DNA from: Herbidospora cretacea
GTDB lineage: Bacteria; Actinomycetota; Actinomycetes; Streptosporangiales; Streptosporangiaceae
Length of the DNA: 64,000 bases
Reading direction: 5' to 3'
NCBI RefSeq assembly: GCF_001570605.1
Contig: NZ_BBXG01000016.1
Location: 124,001 to 188,000 of the forward strand
Numbering within the stretch: position 1 is the first letter of the stretch; the number at the start of each line of letters is the position of its first letter. This document shows positions 41,937-49,801 of this stretch, one piece after another. A program made the translations under genes and the position numbers. The notes under the pieces are model-generated. The model saw only the letters and a program-made list of their open reading frames with translations. It was not told the DNA's origin and made no database searches.

Positions 41937-42661
41937 CGGTAGACCGGGGCGGGGATCTTGAGCAGGGCCGCCAGGGTGCGGTCGCCGTCTCCGCCGCTGG
42001 CCTGGGTGGCGTGGGCGGCCATCGACTGGCGTTTGACCGAGGTCCATCTGCGGACGTTCACGCGGTGGGTGATGTCGGCCGAGGCCGAGTAGGCGGTCTC
42101 GAACGAGCGGATGTCGAGCTGGGGGTAGAGCCGGGCGGCCAGGCGGACGCCCTTCAGGAGGGGGTCGCGGTTGACCGTCGCCTCCAGGAGGATCGGCGGG
42201 GTCGCCGCCAGCCTCGCGGCGCGGGTTCCCACGCGGTAGACCTGCACGTGGTCGGGGTGGCCGTAGCCGCCCGACGGGTCGTAGATGGTCAGGAGCTCGG
42301 CCTTCTCCTCGTCGAGGACCGCGGCCAGGCGGGTCGCGGCCTCCTCGATGTCGGCGTCCATGAAGGCGTCGGCCGGGCGGTCCTCCGCCCCGCCGCCGGC
42401 CTCCAGGCCCGAGTCGGCGTAGCCGAGGCGGACCACGCGGGCGCAGCCCAGCCGGGCGGCCGAGTCGTAGAGCTCGTTCATGCGGGTCTCGCCGAGCTCG
42501 TCGCCGTGGGGGAGCTCGGCCAGGCCGTGTTCGCCCGCTGTGGCCACCACCAGGACCACGCGGTGGCCCTCGGCTGCGAGCATCGCCATGGTCCCGGCCG
42601 TCAGCAGGGCCTCGTCGTCGGGATGGGCGTGAAAGAACACCGCTGTCTTCACCCGACACAT
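41858..42661 (-). CDS. PIG-L/LmbE family N-acetylglucosaminyl deacetylase
   Basis: 267 residues. The metal-binding block is FFHAHPDDEALLTAGTMA (residues 8-25) with AHPDDE intact, and the third ligand is in YGHPDHVQV at about residue 140. SETRMNEL-type GETRMNELYDSAARLG follows as in the family. Zinc-dependent deacetylation of a GlcNAc-bearing substrate is expected. MshB (mycothiol pathway) and Mca are relatives, but the N-terminal and C-terminal regions do not let me assign either. It is divergent from a GT4 glycosyltransferase, with 58 nt between starts; together they could make and deacetylate a GlcNAc conjugate. Confidence 0.83.
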   Translation of the reverse strand: MCRVKTAVFFHAHPDDEALLTAGTMAMLAAEGHRVVLVVATAGEHGLAELPHGDELGETRMNELYDSAARLGCARVVRLGYADSGLEAGGGAEDRPADAFMDADIEEAATRLAAVLDEEKAELLTIYDPSGGYGHPDHVQVYRVGTRAARLAATPPILLEATVNRDPLLKGVRLAARLYPQLDIRSFETAYSASADITHRVNVRRWTSVKRQSMAAHATQASGGDGDRTLAALLKIPAPVYRYVFGTEWYVRRDLPPGTKMTHPFDD

Positions 42662-42719
42662 GATCCCACCCTCCGATCGCGCGTTTGAGCCGGGTCCGGA
42701 CCTCTGTCAGGCTGAACGG

Positions 42720-43829
42720 GTGCGCATCCTTCACGTGAGCGACTGCTACCTGCCCCGGCTGGGCGGCATCGAGGTGCAGGTCGCCGACCTGATCAGGAGT
42801 CAGCGGGAGGCGGGGCACGACGTCGAGGTGGTCACCGCCACCCCGGGCGAGCCGCTGCCGGGGGTCCATCGGGTGACCGCGCGCATGCCGTTCGACCTGC
42901 CGGTCCATCCGCGCGGGACCGGCCATCTGGCCCGGATCATGGCGGGATACCGGCCCGAGGTCGTCCACGTCCACACCGGCGCGGTGTCGCCGTTCGCGTG
43001 GATGGGGGTGCTGGCCGCCCGCCGGGCGAGGATCCCCACGGTCGTGACGGTGCACAGCATGTGGGATCCCGTCACCGCCAACCTCTACCGGGCGCTGCGG
43101 GCGACGTGGGGCTGGCAGAACTGGGGTCTGGTCGGCACGGCGGTCTCCGAGGCCGCCGCCCGGCCCATCCGGCGCGTGGCGGGGCCGAGAACGCCCGTCC
43201 ACGTGGTGTCGAACGGGCTCGACCTGTCCGGCTGGCGGCCCGAGGGGCCGGGCCGTACACCTGCGAACGAGGTTCACGTGGTCGCGGTGGGCCGGCTGGC
43301 GCCGCGCAAGCAGCCCGTGCGGCTCCTGAAACTCCTGGAAGCCGCCAGGGCCAAGACCAGGCAGCCGATCACCCTGCGGGCCACGATCGTCGGTGACGGG
43401 CCCGCACGGGGGCAGATGGAGCGCCATCTGCGATCGAAGCGGATCGACTGGGTCGAGATGCCGGGAAGGTTCACCCGGGAACAGATCAGGGAGCTGCTGG
43501 CGGAGGCCGACGTCTTCGTCGCCCCGGCGCCCCGGGAGTCGTTCGGTCTGGCCGCGCTGGAGGCGCGCGCGGCGGGGGTGCCGGTGGTGGCACGGTCGCA
43601 GAGCGGTGTGGCCGACTTCGTGAGCCCTGGCAAGGAAGGCCTGCTGGGGCGCACCTTCGACGAGCTGGCCGGTGCGGTGGCACGGCTCGCGGGGGACCCT
43701 GCGCTACGAGGGGCGATCGCCGAGCACAATCGGTCGACGTCGCCGGTCAGATGCTCGTGGCCGGTGGTCCTTGAGGGGTTCGAGCGCTGTTACGAGCGGG
43801 CCGCCGACGCTTCTTCGGGCCGGCGGTAG
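42720..43829 (+). CDS. GT4 family glycosyltransferase
   Basis: 369 residues from the GTG at 42720. A GT-B fold is visible: VSDCYLPRLGGIEVQVADLI with the GG loop at the N-terminus, VVHVHTGAVSPFAWMGVLAA, VVSNGLDLSGWRPE, VGRLAPRKQPVRLLKLLEA and the donor-site EX7E region PRESFGLAALEARAAGVPVV (E-x7-E). It uses a nucleotide sugar and is probably cytoplasmic or loosely membrane-bound. Divergent from the PIG-L deacetylase gene. The C-terminus after NRSTSP looks slightly unusual for the family (a short run differing in character), possibly a small local frame change, but the helix continues. Confidence 0.85.
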   Translation: MRILHVSDCYLPRLGGIEVQVADLIRSQREAGHDVEVVTATPGEPLPGVHRVTARMPFDLPVHPRGTGHLARIMAGYRPEVVHVHTGAVSPFAWMGVLAARRARIPTVVTVHSMWDPVTANLYRALRATWGWQNWGLVGTAVSEAAARPIRRVAGPRTPVHVVSNGLDLSGWRPEGPGRTPANEVHVVAVGRLAPRKQPVRLLKLLEAARAKTRQPITLRATIVGDGPARGQMERHLRSKRIDWVEMPGRFTREQIRELLAEADVFVAPAPRESFGLAALEARAAGVPVVARSQSGVADFVSPGKEGLLGRTFDELAGAVARLAGDPALRGAIAEHNRSTSPVRCSWPVVLEGFERCYERAADASSGRR

Positions 43830-43842
43830 GTCGGGGGCCGGG

Positions 43843-43938
43843 TCAAAAAGGGAGGACCCGCCCTGAGGGAGTGCGTAGGTCGATGGGCAGCGGCTGCCGG
43901 GGCGGACGGGGGCGCTGGATGATCTGGACCCTTTTCAC
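43843..43938 (-). CDS. candidate 31-residue Arg/Pro-rich peptide gene
   Basis: A GTG at 43938 has AGGAGAG 6 nt upstream, one of the best ribosome sites in the region. It encodes 31 residues: MKRVQIIQRPRPPRQP, then a short hydrophobic/acidic step (LPIDLRT) and PSGRVLPF. About 77 percent of third positions are G/C, as in real genes here. It starts 53 nt after the stop of the transglutaminase-like gene, same strand, so it would be the last gene of the ATP-grasp / alpha-E / transglutaminase operon. It could be a substrate or product-carrier peptide of that system. No homologue is known to me. Confidence 0.4.
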   Translation of the reverse strand: MKRVQIIQRPRPPRQPLPIDLRTPSGRVLPF

Positions 43939-43991
43939 AAGAGGCTCTCCTCTCCCGTATTGGTCTCAGCTTTCCCAGTAATACGTAATGA

Positions 43992-44810
43992 TCACGCCAA
44001 CCGGGTCACTTCAACCTTTACTTCTTGTCTTCCCGCAGGTGGTCCTTGGTAAATACCTTTCAAAGGGGGTACGTCAGCGTAGTCTCTCCCGCGCGCCACC
44101 ACTACATGTGTTTCGCCTACTTTTGAGCGATTTGTCGGGTCGAGCGCGTTCCACTCGCCCGACCAGTACTCCACCCACGCGTGCGACTGCCCCGCGACGG
44201 CCTCCCCGACGGCCGCGTCGGCGACCGGATGGATGTAGCCGGAGACGTATCGGGCCGGGAGCCCGGCCGCCCGCATCAGCGCGACGGTCAGGTGGGCCAT
44301 GTCCTGGCAGACGCCTTTCCCCTGGTCCCAGGCCTCCTGGGCGCTGGTGAGGACGCCGGTGGCGCCGGGCACGTACTCGACCCGCTCGTGCACCGCCCAG
44401 GCGATGGCCTCGGCGGTCTCGTGGGGGTCCCTGCCGTGGGTCTGGGAGACCCCTACTTCTCCGCAGGTGACCGTGGTCCGCTCGGTGGGCCGCAGCAGCT
44501 CGGCGACCGGACCGCCGACGGCCCGGAGCACGTCCCACGGCAGCGGCCTGGCCAGCGGCCGGACCGGTGAGGTGTCGACCCGGGACACCGCCTCGATCGA
44601 CAGCGTCCGGTGGTTGCCGGTCACGTCGAAGACGCTGACGTCGGTGCCCCAGTAGTCGCGGTAGGTCCAGACCGGCGTGCCGGGCCGGACGATCAGCTGG
44701 GTGTCCAGCGTCGCCTGGCGGTGGTCGTCGACCGGGGTCATCCTGACCTCGTTGTACGACGAGGCCGCGTCGCCCTCGTACTCCACGAACGTCGAGTGGC
44801 GGATCTTCAC
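43992..44810 (-). CDS. transglutaminase-like cysteine peptidase family protein
   Basis: 272 residues from the GTG at 44810, overlapping the alpha-E stop (GTGA). An N-terminal beta-sandwich (bact_transglu_N: HSTFVEYEGDAASSYNEVRM; NHRTLSIEAVSRVDTSP) precedes the catalytic core. The triad is complete: Cys in WDQGKGVCQDMAHL (about residue 168), His in GQSHAWVEYW (about 207) and Asp in NALDPTNRSK (about 220). Members cut or form isopeptide or peptide bonds. Joined with alpha-E and ATP-grasp genes in many bacteria, it is proposed to act on a peptide made by the amidoligase. Cytoplasmic, no signal peptide. Confidence 0.87.
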   Translation of the reverse strand: MKIRHSTFVEYEGDAASSYNEVRMTPVDDHRQATLDTQLIVRPGTPVWTYRDYWGTDVSVFDVTGNHRTLSIEAVSRVDTSPVRPLARPLPWDVLRAVGGPVAELLRPTERTTVTCGEVGVSQTHGRDPHETAEAIAWAVHERVEYVPGATGVLTSAQEAWDQGKGVCQDMAHLTVALMRAAGLPARYVSGYIHPVADAAVGEAVAGQSHAWVEYWSGEWNALDPTNRSKVGETHVVVARGRDYADVPPLKGIYQGPPAGRQEVKVEVTRLA

Positions 44811-45784
44811 ACGCCAGCCGGTTTCCACGTGACACCTCCCAGCGCCTGCACGCCCAGCTCCCAGCGCACCGTCGAGACGTGCTGGAAGAACCGTTCCGTC
44901 AGCCCCTCCGACGCGATCACGCACGCCGCCTGGAGGGTGATCAGCAGTTCGGGGAGCTGCTCCTCCAGCCCCGCCGTGTCGGCGTACTCCAGGGCCATCC
45001 TGACCCGCCCGATGGCCGCCCGCGCGGGGTCGCTCATGCCCGCCCTGCCCTGGTTGGGGCTGAGTTCCGCCAGGCACTGCTCGGCGGTGGTGAGGGCGTG
45101 CATGACCGAGCGGGGGAACAGCCGGTCGAGCAGCAGGAACTCCAGCACCCGGCGGGAGTCGCCCCGGTGGGTCCGGGTGAACGACTCGTCCGCGCCGCAC
45201 GCCTCCAGCAGCACCTTCCAGCCGGTCGACTCCGACGGCGGCGCATATCCGCTCGGCAGCATCTCGCCGTGCACCGCGAGCAGGCGGGCGGTCATGTCGA
45301 CCCGCTCCAGGCTGCGGCCGAGCACGATGAACAGCCAGCCGTCGTCGCGGCTCATGGTCGCGTCGGTCAGGCCGGAGAAGAGGGCGGCGCGCTCGCGGAC
45401 GTACCGGAGATAGCCGTGCGGGCCGAGCCGCTCCGCGCCGATCTGGCGGATGGGCAGCTCGTTCCAGGTGACGTTGAGGCACTCCCAGACCTCGCTGGAG
45501 ATGATCTCCCGGACCCCGCGCGCGTTCTCCCGGGCGGCCCGGACGCAGCCCGCGATCGAGCTCGGGGTGGCCGAGTCGTAGGCGAGGCGCTGGATCATCG
45601 TCTCGGTCGTCGGGTTGTCGCCGCCCTCGTGGCCGAGGATGGCCAGCACCGTCGACCAGTCCTCGTCCTCGCCCAGCGTGCGGTGCAGGGAGACGTCGAG
45701 CAGGCGGGCGATGTCGTCGGAGCGTTCGACGTACCGGCCGATCCAGTACAGGGTCTCCGCGATGCGGCTCAGCAGCTCTCTCAC
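44807..45784 (-). CDS. alpha-E domain protein
   Basis: 325 residues from the GTG at 45784, overlapping the ATP-grasp stop by 4 nt. It is almost all helical: LLSRIAETLYWIGRYVERSD at the start, LGRSLERVDMTARLLAVHGE near residue 160 and SVMHALTTAEQCLAEL. The paired [IL]GRxxER-[AS]-[DE] motifs mark the alpha-E (DUF403) family. No enzyme activity is known; it is predicted to bind the ATP-grasp enzyme or its product. The coupled overlaps on both sides imply equal expression of all three proteins. Confidence 0.88.
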   Translation of the reverse strand: MRELLSRIAETLYWIGRYVERSDDIARLLDVSLHRTLGEDEDWSTVLAILGHEGGDNPTTETMIQRLAYDSATPSSIAGCVRAARENARGVREIISSEVWECLNVTWNELPIRQIGAERLGPHGYLRYVRERAALFSGLTDATMSRDDGWLFIVLGRSLERVDMTARLLAVHGEMLPSGYAPPSESTGWKVLLEACGADESFTRTHRGDSRRVLEFLLLDRLFPRSVMHALTTAEQCLAELSPNQGRAGMSDPARAAIGRVRMALEYADTAGLEEQLPELLITLQAACVIASEGLTERFFQHVSTVRWELGVQALGGVTWKPAGV

Positions 45785-47310
45785 TGGTCGGCCTCCCCGT
45801 CCCAGGCGGCGTTGCGGCTCGGTTGCCAATGCGCCGGGGGCTGGTGCCCGCCGGTCGCGACGTGCGGGATGCGCGGGCCCGGCTCCGACAGCACCCAGGT
45901 GTCCTTGGAGCCCCCGCCCTGGCTGGAGTTCACGACGAGCTCGCCCTCCGGGAGCGCGACCCGGGTCAGCCCGCCCGGGAGCAGCCAGACGTCGTCGCCG
46001 TCGTTGACGGCGAACGGCCGCAGGTCGATGTGCCGGGGCCTCGGCAGGTCGCCGATCATGGCCGGTGAGGTGGACAGCGCGACGGGCCGCTGGGCGATCC
46101 ACCCCCGGGGGTCCTTCTGCACGTTCTCCTTCAGCGCACCCAGCGTCTCGTCGGTGGCCCGGGGGCCGATGACGATGCCCTTGCCGCCGGCTCCGTCGAC
46201 GGGCTTGAGCACCAGGTGGTCGAGGTTGCCGAGGACCCAGCCGAGCGTGTCGGCGTCCTCCAGGCGGTAGGTCTCGACGTTGGAGATCAGCGGGGTCTCG
46301 CCGAGGTAGTACTTCATCAGGTCCGGCACGTAGGTGTAGAGCAGCTTGTCGTCCGCGACCCCGTTGCCGACCGCGTTGGCGATGGCGACCGTGCCCGCCC
46401 TGGCGGCGTTCAGCAGGCCGGGACAGCCGAGGGTCGAGTCGGGGCGGAAGTGCAGGGGGTCGAGGTAGTCGTCGTCGACCCGCCGGTAGATCACGTGGAC
46501 CGGGCGCTTGCCGTGGGTGGTCCTCATGTAGACGCGGTTGTTCTCGCAGACCAGGTCACGGCCCTCGACGAGCTCCACGCCCATCAGCCGGGCGAGCAGG
46601 GCGTGCTCGAAGTAGGCGGCGTTGTAGACGCCGGGGGTGAGCACGACGACCGTCGGGTCGTTGATCGCCGCCGGGGCGGCCTGCCGCAGCGCGGCCAGCA
46701 GCCGGGCCGGATATTCGTCGACCGCGCGCACCCGCTGCTCGGTGAACAGCGCGGGGAGCGTGCGCATCATCGCCAGGCGGTTCTCCAGCACGTAGCTGAC
46801 CCCGCTCGGGGTGCGGACGTTGTCCTCCAGCACCCGGAACGCGCCCAGTTCGTCGCGGATGATGTCGATGCCCGCGATGTGGACGCGGACCCCGTTCGCC
46901 GGTCTGATCCCGTCGGCCATCCGGTGGAAGTGGGGCGAGCTGTGCAGGAGCGACCACGGCACGATGCCGTCGTGGAAGATCTGGCGGCCGCCGTACACGT
47001 CGGCGAGGAAGGCCTCCAGGGTCCTGACCCGCTGGCGGACCGCGCGGGCGATCAGGTCCCACTCCGCCGCGTCGATCACCCGGGGAATCAGGTCGAGCGG
47101 GAAGGGACGCTCCTCGCCCGCGTAGTCGAACGTCACGCCCCTGTCGGTGAAGACCCGGGTCAGCTGGTCGGCCCGGAAGCGGAGCTCGTCGGCCCCGAGG
47201 GGTTGCAGGGCCGCGAACAGCCCTTGATACGGCGCCCGGGGGATCCCCGGGCGCTCGAACATCTCGTCCCATGCGTCGGCCAGGGCATATGAGTCGAATA
47301 TGTCCGCCAT
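45781..47310 (-). CDS. circularly permuted ATP-grasp family amidoligase
   Basis: 509 residues. Blocks typical of the circularly permuted ATP-grasp type 2 family are present: DRGVTFDYAGEERPFPLDLI, GVRVHIAGIDIIRD, RVLEDNVRTPSGVSYVLENR, VVLTPGVYNAAYFEHALLAR and LDHLVLKPVDGAGGKGIVIG, the last being the glycine-rich ATP loop with its conserved lysine. RHIDLRPFAVN and VVNSSQGGGSKDTW complete the metal/ATP site. It should ligate a carboxylate to an amine using ATP. With alpha-E and the transglutaminase-like protein it forms a predicted peptide-synthesis or protein-tagging system. First gene of the operon; the promoter lies in the short 45-nt gap to the allophanate gene end or farther upstream. Confidence 0.88.
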   Translation of the reverse strand: MADIFDSYALADAWDEMFERPGIPRAPYQGLFAALQPLGADELRFRADQLTRVFTDRGVTFDYAGEERPFPLDLIPRVIDAAEWDLIARAVRQRVRTLEAFLADVYGGRQIFHDGIVPWSLLHSSPHFHRMADGIRPANGVRVHIAGIDIIRDELGAFRVLEDNVRTPSGVSYVLENRLAMMRTLPALFTEQRVRAVDEYPARLLAALRQAAPAAINDPTVVVLTPGVYNAAYFEHALLARLMGVELVEGRDLVCENNRVYMRTTHGKRPVHVIYRRVDDDYLDPLHFRPDSTLGCPGLLNAARAGTVAIANAVGNGVADDKLLYTYVPDLMKYYLGETPLISNVETYRLEDADTLGWVLGNLDHLVLKPVDGAGGKGIVIGPRATDETLGALKENVQKDPRGWIAQRPVALSTSPAMIGDLPRPRHIDLRPFAVNDGDDVWLLPGGLTRVALPEGELVVNSSQGGGSKDTWVLSEPGPRIPHVATGGHQPPAHWQPSRNAAWDGEADQ

Positions 47311-47355
47311 GTCCGGAGCGTAGGAAACCGATGTTTCGCGTGATGCCGCCGGATG

Positions 47356-49029
47356 TTACGGCCGGGCGTTCACGTAGTGCGGCCAGGAGCCGTAACCCGT
47401 GATGTCGGTGGCGTCCGCGACGGCGTGGGACTCGCACAGGAACCCGGTGACGAGCGCGCCGTCGTCGAGCTCGACCGACCCCAGCCCGAGCGGCGGCGGG
47501 ATCATCGTGAGCAGCCGGCCCAGCCCCTCGGCGTCGAGGTGGAAGAGCTCGACCTCGACGGACGCGCCGCCGGACGTCCTGACCATGCCGGGCCGGTCGC
47601 CGAGGTCGTAGAGACGGTAGGCCGCGGCCGTGCGGGCGATCCCCGCCGAGGTCGCGCCGAGGGCCCGCAGCTCCGGATGCAGCGGATGCCCGGTCCGGTG
47701 GGCCCCCACCACGGCCAGCAGGGTGCCGTCCTTCCTGATCCGGTAGGGGGTGGCCCCCGCTCTGCCCGTGTGGAAACGTTCGGCGGCGTCCGCGAGCGGA
47801 CCGTCGGCGCCTGCGGGGGCGAGCAGGGTGACGCCGTGCGGTCTGCCCGCGGACGTGGTGCCGGCCGGGACGGCGATCCCGGCCAGATCGAGAAGGTTGG
47901 CGAAGGTCGTGTAGGTGCCGAGGACGGAGTTCCTGGCGATGGGGTCCTCGGCCATCTCGTCGAGCGTGAACGTGCGGGGGACCGTCGGGACCGCGATGGC
48001 GTCGACCTCCGCCCACGTCCGCCGGGTTTCGGCTTTCAGCTCCTGGAGCCGGTGGAGGCCCCGGAAGGTGTCCGGGCCGGTCACGCCGCCGCCCGTGCTG
48101 AGGACCCGCGCGGTGACCGGGTGGAGGGACCCGGGGTGTTCTTCGACGAACGGGCCGAGGACGCTCCAGCGTTCGGCCACCCACGGGCCCTCGTAGAGCA
48201 GCCGCCCGGCCGCCAGGAACGGCTCGACGTCGATGTCGACGAGTTCGTAGCCGAGGTCTTCGAGCCTGGTGAGGACCTCGGTCCAGTGGTCGTCGCCCCG
48301 GATGACGCCGATTTTCCTGATGGGGGTCGTCCGGCGGGGGAGCTGCCGTGACCAGGGGTCGGCCGGCTCGTACCCCTGGATGATCTCCAGGACTTCTCTG
48401 GCGTCCCGGACGTTCAGCGAGAAGACGCTCGGGCAGTCGAGCGACGCGCACGCCGGAACCACTCCCAGCGTGCTGACCAGCCCCTTCGACGGCTTGAGCC
48501 CGACCGTGCCGGTCATGACGGCGGGCACTCTGCCCGACCCGGCGGTGTCGGTCCCGATCGAGAAGCTGACGAGCCCCGCACTCACCGCCACCGCCGACCC
48601 CGACGACGATCCGCCGGAGATCAGCCCCTTGACCAGCGGCGACTCCACCGAACCGTAGGGACTGCGCGACCCGGACAGCCCCGTGGCGAACTGGTCGAGG
48701 TTGTTCTTGCCGATGAGGATCGCGCCCGCGGCGGTCAGCCGGTCGACGAGCGGGGCCGACCGGTCCGGCAGGTAGGCGTAGTCAGGGCAGGCCACCGTGG
48801 TCGGCATGCCCGCCACGTCGATGTTGTCCTTGACGGCGAAGGGGATGCCGTAGAGGGGGAGGCCGGGATCGTCCGGCAGCCCGGCGAGGGTCTCCTCCTC
48901 GGGCCGGACGCTGATCCAGACGGCGTCGTCGCCCCTGGCCTTGATCCGCCGGTAGACCTCGGCGACGACCTCACGGGGGTGCAGTCCGTTCGCGTACGCC
49001 GCTCGCAACGCCGACATCTGCAGATCCAC
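47356..49029 (-). CDS. atzF: allophanate hydrolase (AtzF type)
   Basis: 557 residues from the GTG at 49029, with GGAGG 7 nt upstream. The amidase-signature domain has the catalytic triad elements: Lys in YGIPFAVKDNIDVAGMP, and Ser-cis-Ser in LISGGSSSGSAVAVSAGLVS, with GTDTAGSGRVPA following. After about residue 430 a second domain (HGVTLLAPAGADGPLADAAE; YRLYDLGDRPGMVRTSGGAS; ITGYGSWPHYV) matches the AtzF C-terminal domain. It splits allophanate into ammonia and carbon dioxide. The upstream cysteine hydrolase gene (2 nt away) could supply allophanate from biuret. No urea carboxylase gene is nearby. Confidence 0.85.
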   Translation of the reverse strand: MDLQMSALRAAYANGLHPREVVAEVYRRIKARGDDAVWISVRPEEETLAGLPDDPGLPLYGIPFAVKDNIDVAGMPTTVACPDYAYLPDRSAPLVDRLTAAGAILIGKNNLDQFATGLSGSRSPYGSVESPLVKGLISGGSSSGSAVAVSAGLVSFSIGTDTAGSGRVPAVMTGTVGLKPSKGLVSTLGVVPACASLDCPSVFSLNVRDAREVLEIIQGYEPADPWSRQLPRRTTPIRKIGVIRGDDHWTEVLTRLEDLGYELVDIDVEPFLAAGRLLYEGPWVAERWSVLGPFVEEHPGSLHPVTARVLSTGGGVTGPDTFRGLHRLQELKAETRRTWAEVDAIAVPTVPRTFTLDEMAEDPIARNSVLGTYTTFANLLDLAGIAVPAGTTSAGRPHGVTLLAPAGADGPLADAAERFHTGRAGATPYRIRKDGTLLAVVGAHRTGHPLHPELRALGATSAGIARTAAAYRLYDLGDRPGMVRTSGGASVEVELFHLDAEGLGRLLTMIPPPLGLGSVELDDGALVTGFLCESHAVADATDITGYGSWPHYVNARP

Positions 49030-49031
49030 TA

Positions 49032-49709
49032 CTAGCCCTCCAGTGCCTTGAGGAACGCTTCCGAGGGGGCGACGGCGCCGAACACGCCGCCCTGCATGGT
49101 GACCATCTTGAGCGCGGCCTCGTGGTTGCCCCGGTCGGTGGCCCCCGTGCAGTCCGACAGCAGCAGGCATTCGTAACCACGGTCGTTGGCGTCACGCATG
49201 GTCGTGTGGACGCAGACGTCGGTCGTGATCCCGGTCAGCACAAGGTGCGTGATGCCGCGATTGCGGAGCAGCAGGTCGAGGTCGGTCGCGTAGAACGACC
49301 CCTTGCCCGGCTTGTCGATGATCAGCTCGCCGTCGATCGGCGCGACCTCCGGGACGATCTCCCACCCCGGCTCGCCCCGCACGAGGATCCGCCCCTGCGG
49401 ACCCGGATCCCCGATCCCCGCCCCGATGGCCTTCGAACGCCAGAGCTTGTTCGCCGGGCAGTCGGAGAGGTCGGGCCGGTGACCCTCGCGTGTGTGGATC
49501 ACGGTGAACCCCGTCTCACGGGCCCTGGCGAGCACCCGCGCCGTGGGTCCGAGCCCGTCACGGGGGAGCTCGTAGCCCATCCGGTCGACGTAGCCGCCGG
49601 GCCCGCAGAAGTCGACCTGCCAGTCGATGCAGATGAGGGCCGTCCGGCGCGGGTCGATCCGGCCGTCGTAGGGCCAGGTGTACGGAGTGGCGTCGCATGC
49701 CGGGTACAT
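49032..49709 (-). CDS. isochorismatase-family cysteine hydrolase, probable biuret amidohydrolase
   Basis: 225 residues from the ATG at 49709, with GGAGG 7 nt upstream; an extension to 49763 lacks support. Catalytic residues are visible: Asp in [20 protein letters not shown], Lys in [15 protein letters not shown], and Cys in [20 protein letters not shown]. The family includes nicotinamidase, RutB-type ureidoacrylate hydrolase and biuret hydrolase. Coupling to an AtzF-type allophanate hydrolase points to biuret as substrate (biuret to allophanate and ammonia). RutB is unlikely without other rut genes. Cytoplasmic. Confidence 0.8.
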   Translation of the reverse strand: MYPACDATPYTWPYDGRIDPRRTALICIDWQVDFCGPGGYVDRMGYELPRDGLGPTARVLARARETGFTVIHTREGHRPDLSDCPANKLWRSKAIGAGIGDPGPQGRILVRGEPGWEIVPEVAPIDGELIIDKPGKGSFYATDLDLLLRNRGITHLVLTGITTDVCVHTTMRDANDRGYECLLLSDCTGATDRGNHEAALKMVTMQGGVFGAVAPSEAFLKALEG

Positions 49710-49801
49710 GGGGGCACCTCCCGTCGATTGTCGACAAAATATCCAACGCCTGCTTCTGTGCATACCGTCACGTGTTAAATCCAGGTAGCGATAGTGATGG
49801 T

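Noticed and set aside
41858-42661. MshB or Mca as the exact name of the PIG-L protein
   Set aside because: Only the general family motifs are clear; neighbours are not mycothiol genes, so the general name was kept.
49697-49801. Earlier start for the NACHT protein
   Set aside because: The extension overlaps the start of the divergent hydrolase gene and has no ribosome site; the GTG at 49802 precedes the first membrane helix.
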